Source of the DNA: DASVSE01 sp036399715
Lineage (GTDB): Bacteria; Bacteroidota; Rhodothermia; Rhodothermales; Rubricoccaceae
Reading direction: 5' to 3'
Assembly (NCBI GenBank): GCA_036399715.1
Contig: DASWMO010000228.1
Span: 1 to 10,584 of the forward strand
Length of the DNA: 10,584 bases
Shown here: positions 10,285-10,584 of the stretch, in pieces
Layout: the number at the start of each line of letters is the position of its first letter
Position numbering within the stretch: position 1 is the first letter of the stretch
Position numbers and translations under genes: made by a program
The notes under the pieces: generated by a model
The model's input: only the letters and a program-made list of their open reading frames with translations
Databases searched by the model: none
What the model was told of the DNA's origin: nothing

Positions 10285-10584
10285 CGGGTCACGCCGATGC
10301 TGATCGTGACGTTGGCGTAGGAGCGGACACGCTCTCCGCCGTCGCGTCCGGCCGAGAAGCCCGTCTCGCGGGCCGCGGCGAGCGTCGCCTCTTCCATCCC
10401 GTACGGCAGCACGGCGACGATCTGCTCGCGCCCGCGGCGGTCGATGAGCGTCCGCTCGACGATCTCGACGCGCACCGCGGAGTTGTCGGCGCCGACGAGG
10501 ACGCGCACGCGCGACCGTGAGCGGACCCCGGCGCGACGGGCTGCGTCGGGGTAGACCGCGAACTGGATGCCGTTGGAGCGCGGG
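10281..10584 (-). CDS. TonB-like energy transducer, C-terminal domain (partial, 5' end outside window)
   Basis: The reading frame is open from the window edge to the TAG at 10281-10283, giving 100 residues of C-terminus. It fits the TonB C-terminal domain: FAVYPDAARRAG near the edge (compare the usual YPxxAxxxG), the strand RVRVLVGADNSAVRVEIVER, then EEATLAAARETGFSAGRDGG, matching the usual pattern of a helix with AAxxAxxxxxF and then P/AxxxGxPV, and a last strand ending in SIGV. The GxV after the first helix is replaced by an Arg/Ser-rich stretch, and the insert after IVER is longer than usual. In TonB this domain contacts receptors in the periplasm and passes on energy from ExbB/ExbD. The start codon and membrane segment lie beyond the window; the GTG at 10508 falls inside the domain and is not the start. 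Other TonB-domain proteins with a different N-terminus are possible. Confidence 0.72.
   Translation of the reverse strand, partial: PRSNGIQFAVYPDAARRAGVRSRSRVRVLVGADNSAVRVEIVERTLIDRRGREQIVAVLPYGMEEATLAAARETGFSAGRDGGERVRSYANVTISIGVTR

Overview
This GC-rich window (estimated by eye at about 70% G+C) looks like chromosome from a marine or halophilic member of the Bacteroidota/Rhodothermota, something like Rubrivirga or Rubricoccus. That placement is inferred from three things. There is an outer-membrane receptor of the carboxypeptidase-regulatory-like/plug/barrel type usual in that group. No start codon has a Shine-Dalgarno sequence. A few weak TAnnTT elements lie just upstream of starts. No RNA gene, CRISPR array, insertion sequence or integrase was seen, and the coding sequences are intact and uniform in composition.

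Layout: (1) 7-666, minus: a membrane-anchored DUF922-type predicted zinc protease. (2) 761-4489, minus: full-length cobalamin-dependent methionine synthase MetH. (3) 4601-5428, plus, divergent from metH: a secreted cyanophycinase-like S51 serine peptidase. (4) 5441-6094, minus, converging on it: a small lipoprotein of unknown role with beta-rich sequence. (5) 6225-6674, plus: a GNAT acetyltransferase, divergent from the lipoprotein across a 130-bp spacer that holds 20-bp tandem repeats. (6) 6779-9379, plus: a TonB-dependent receptor-like outer-membrane protein, followed by a strong hairpin terminator. (7) 9478-10284, plus: a secreted protein of unknown role with a low-complexity linker. (8) 10281-10584, minus, cut by the window edge: the C-terminal domain of a TonB-like energy transducer, whose stop codon overlaps that of gene 7.

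Most genes are separately transcribed housekeeping or cell-envelope genes; I see no operon that makes one coherent new system. Six of the eight products carry an export signal or belong to the envelope, while MetH and the acetyltransferase are cytoplasmic. The receptor and the TonB-like fragment could work together, but they lie on opposite strands and TonB pairing cannot be read from the sequence. No gene-free stretch exceeds 130 bases.

The points most worth a second look are: MetH lacks one of the three cysteines that normally bind the catalytic zinc (GGCGG in place of GGCCG); the 20-bp tandem repeats between the lipoprotein and the acetyltransferase; an operator-like inverted repeat before the receptor; and C-rich segments in place of ribosome binding sites. 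No clear undescribed system is visible.
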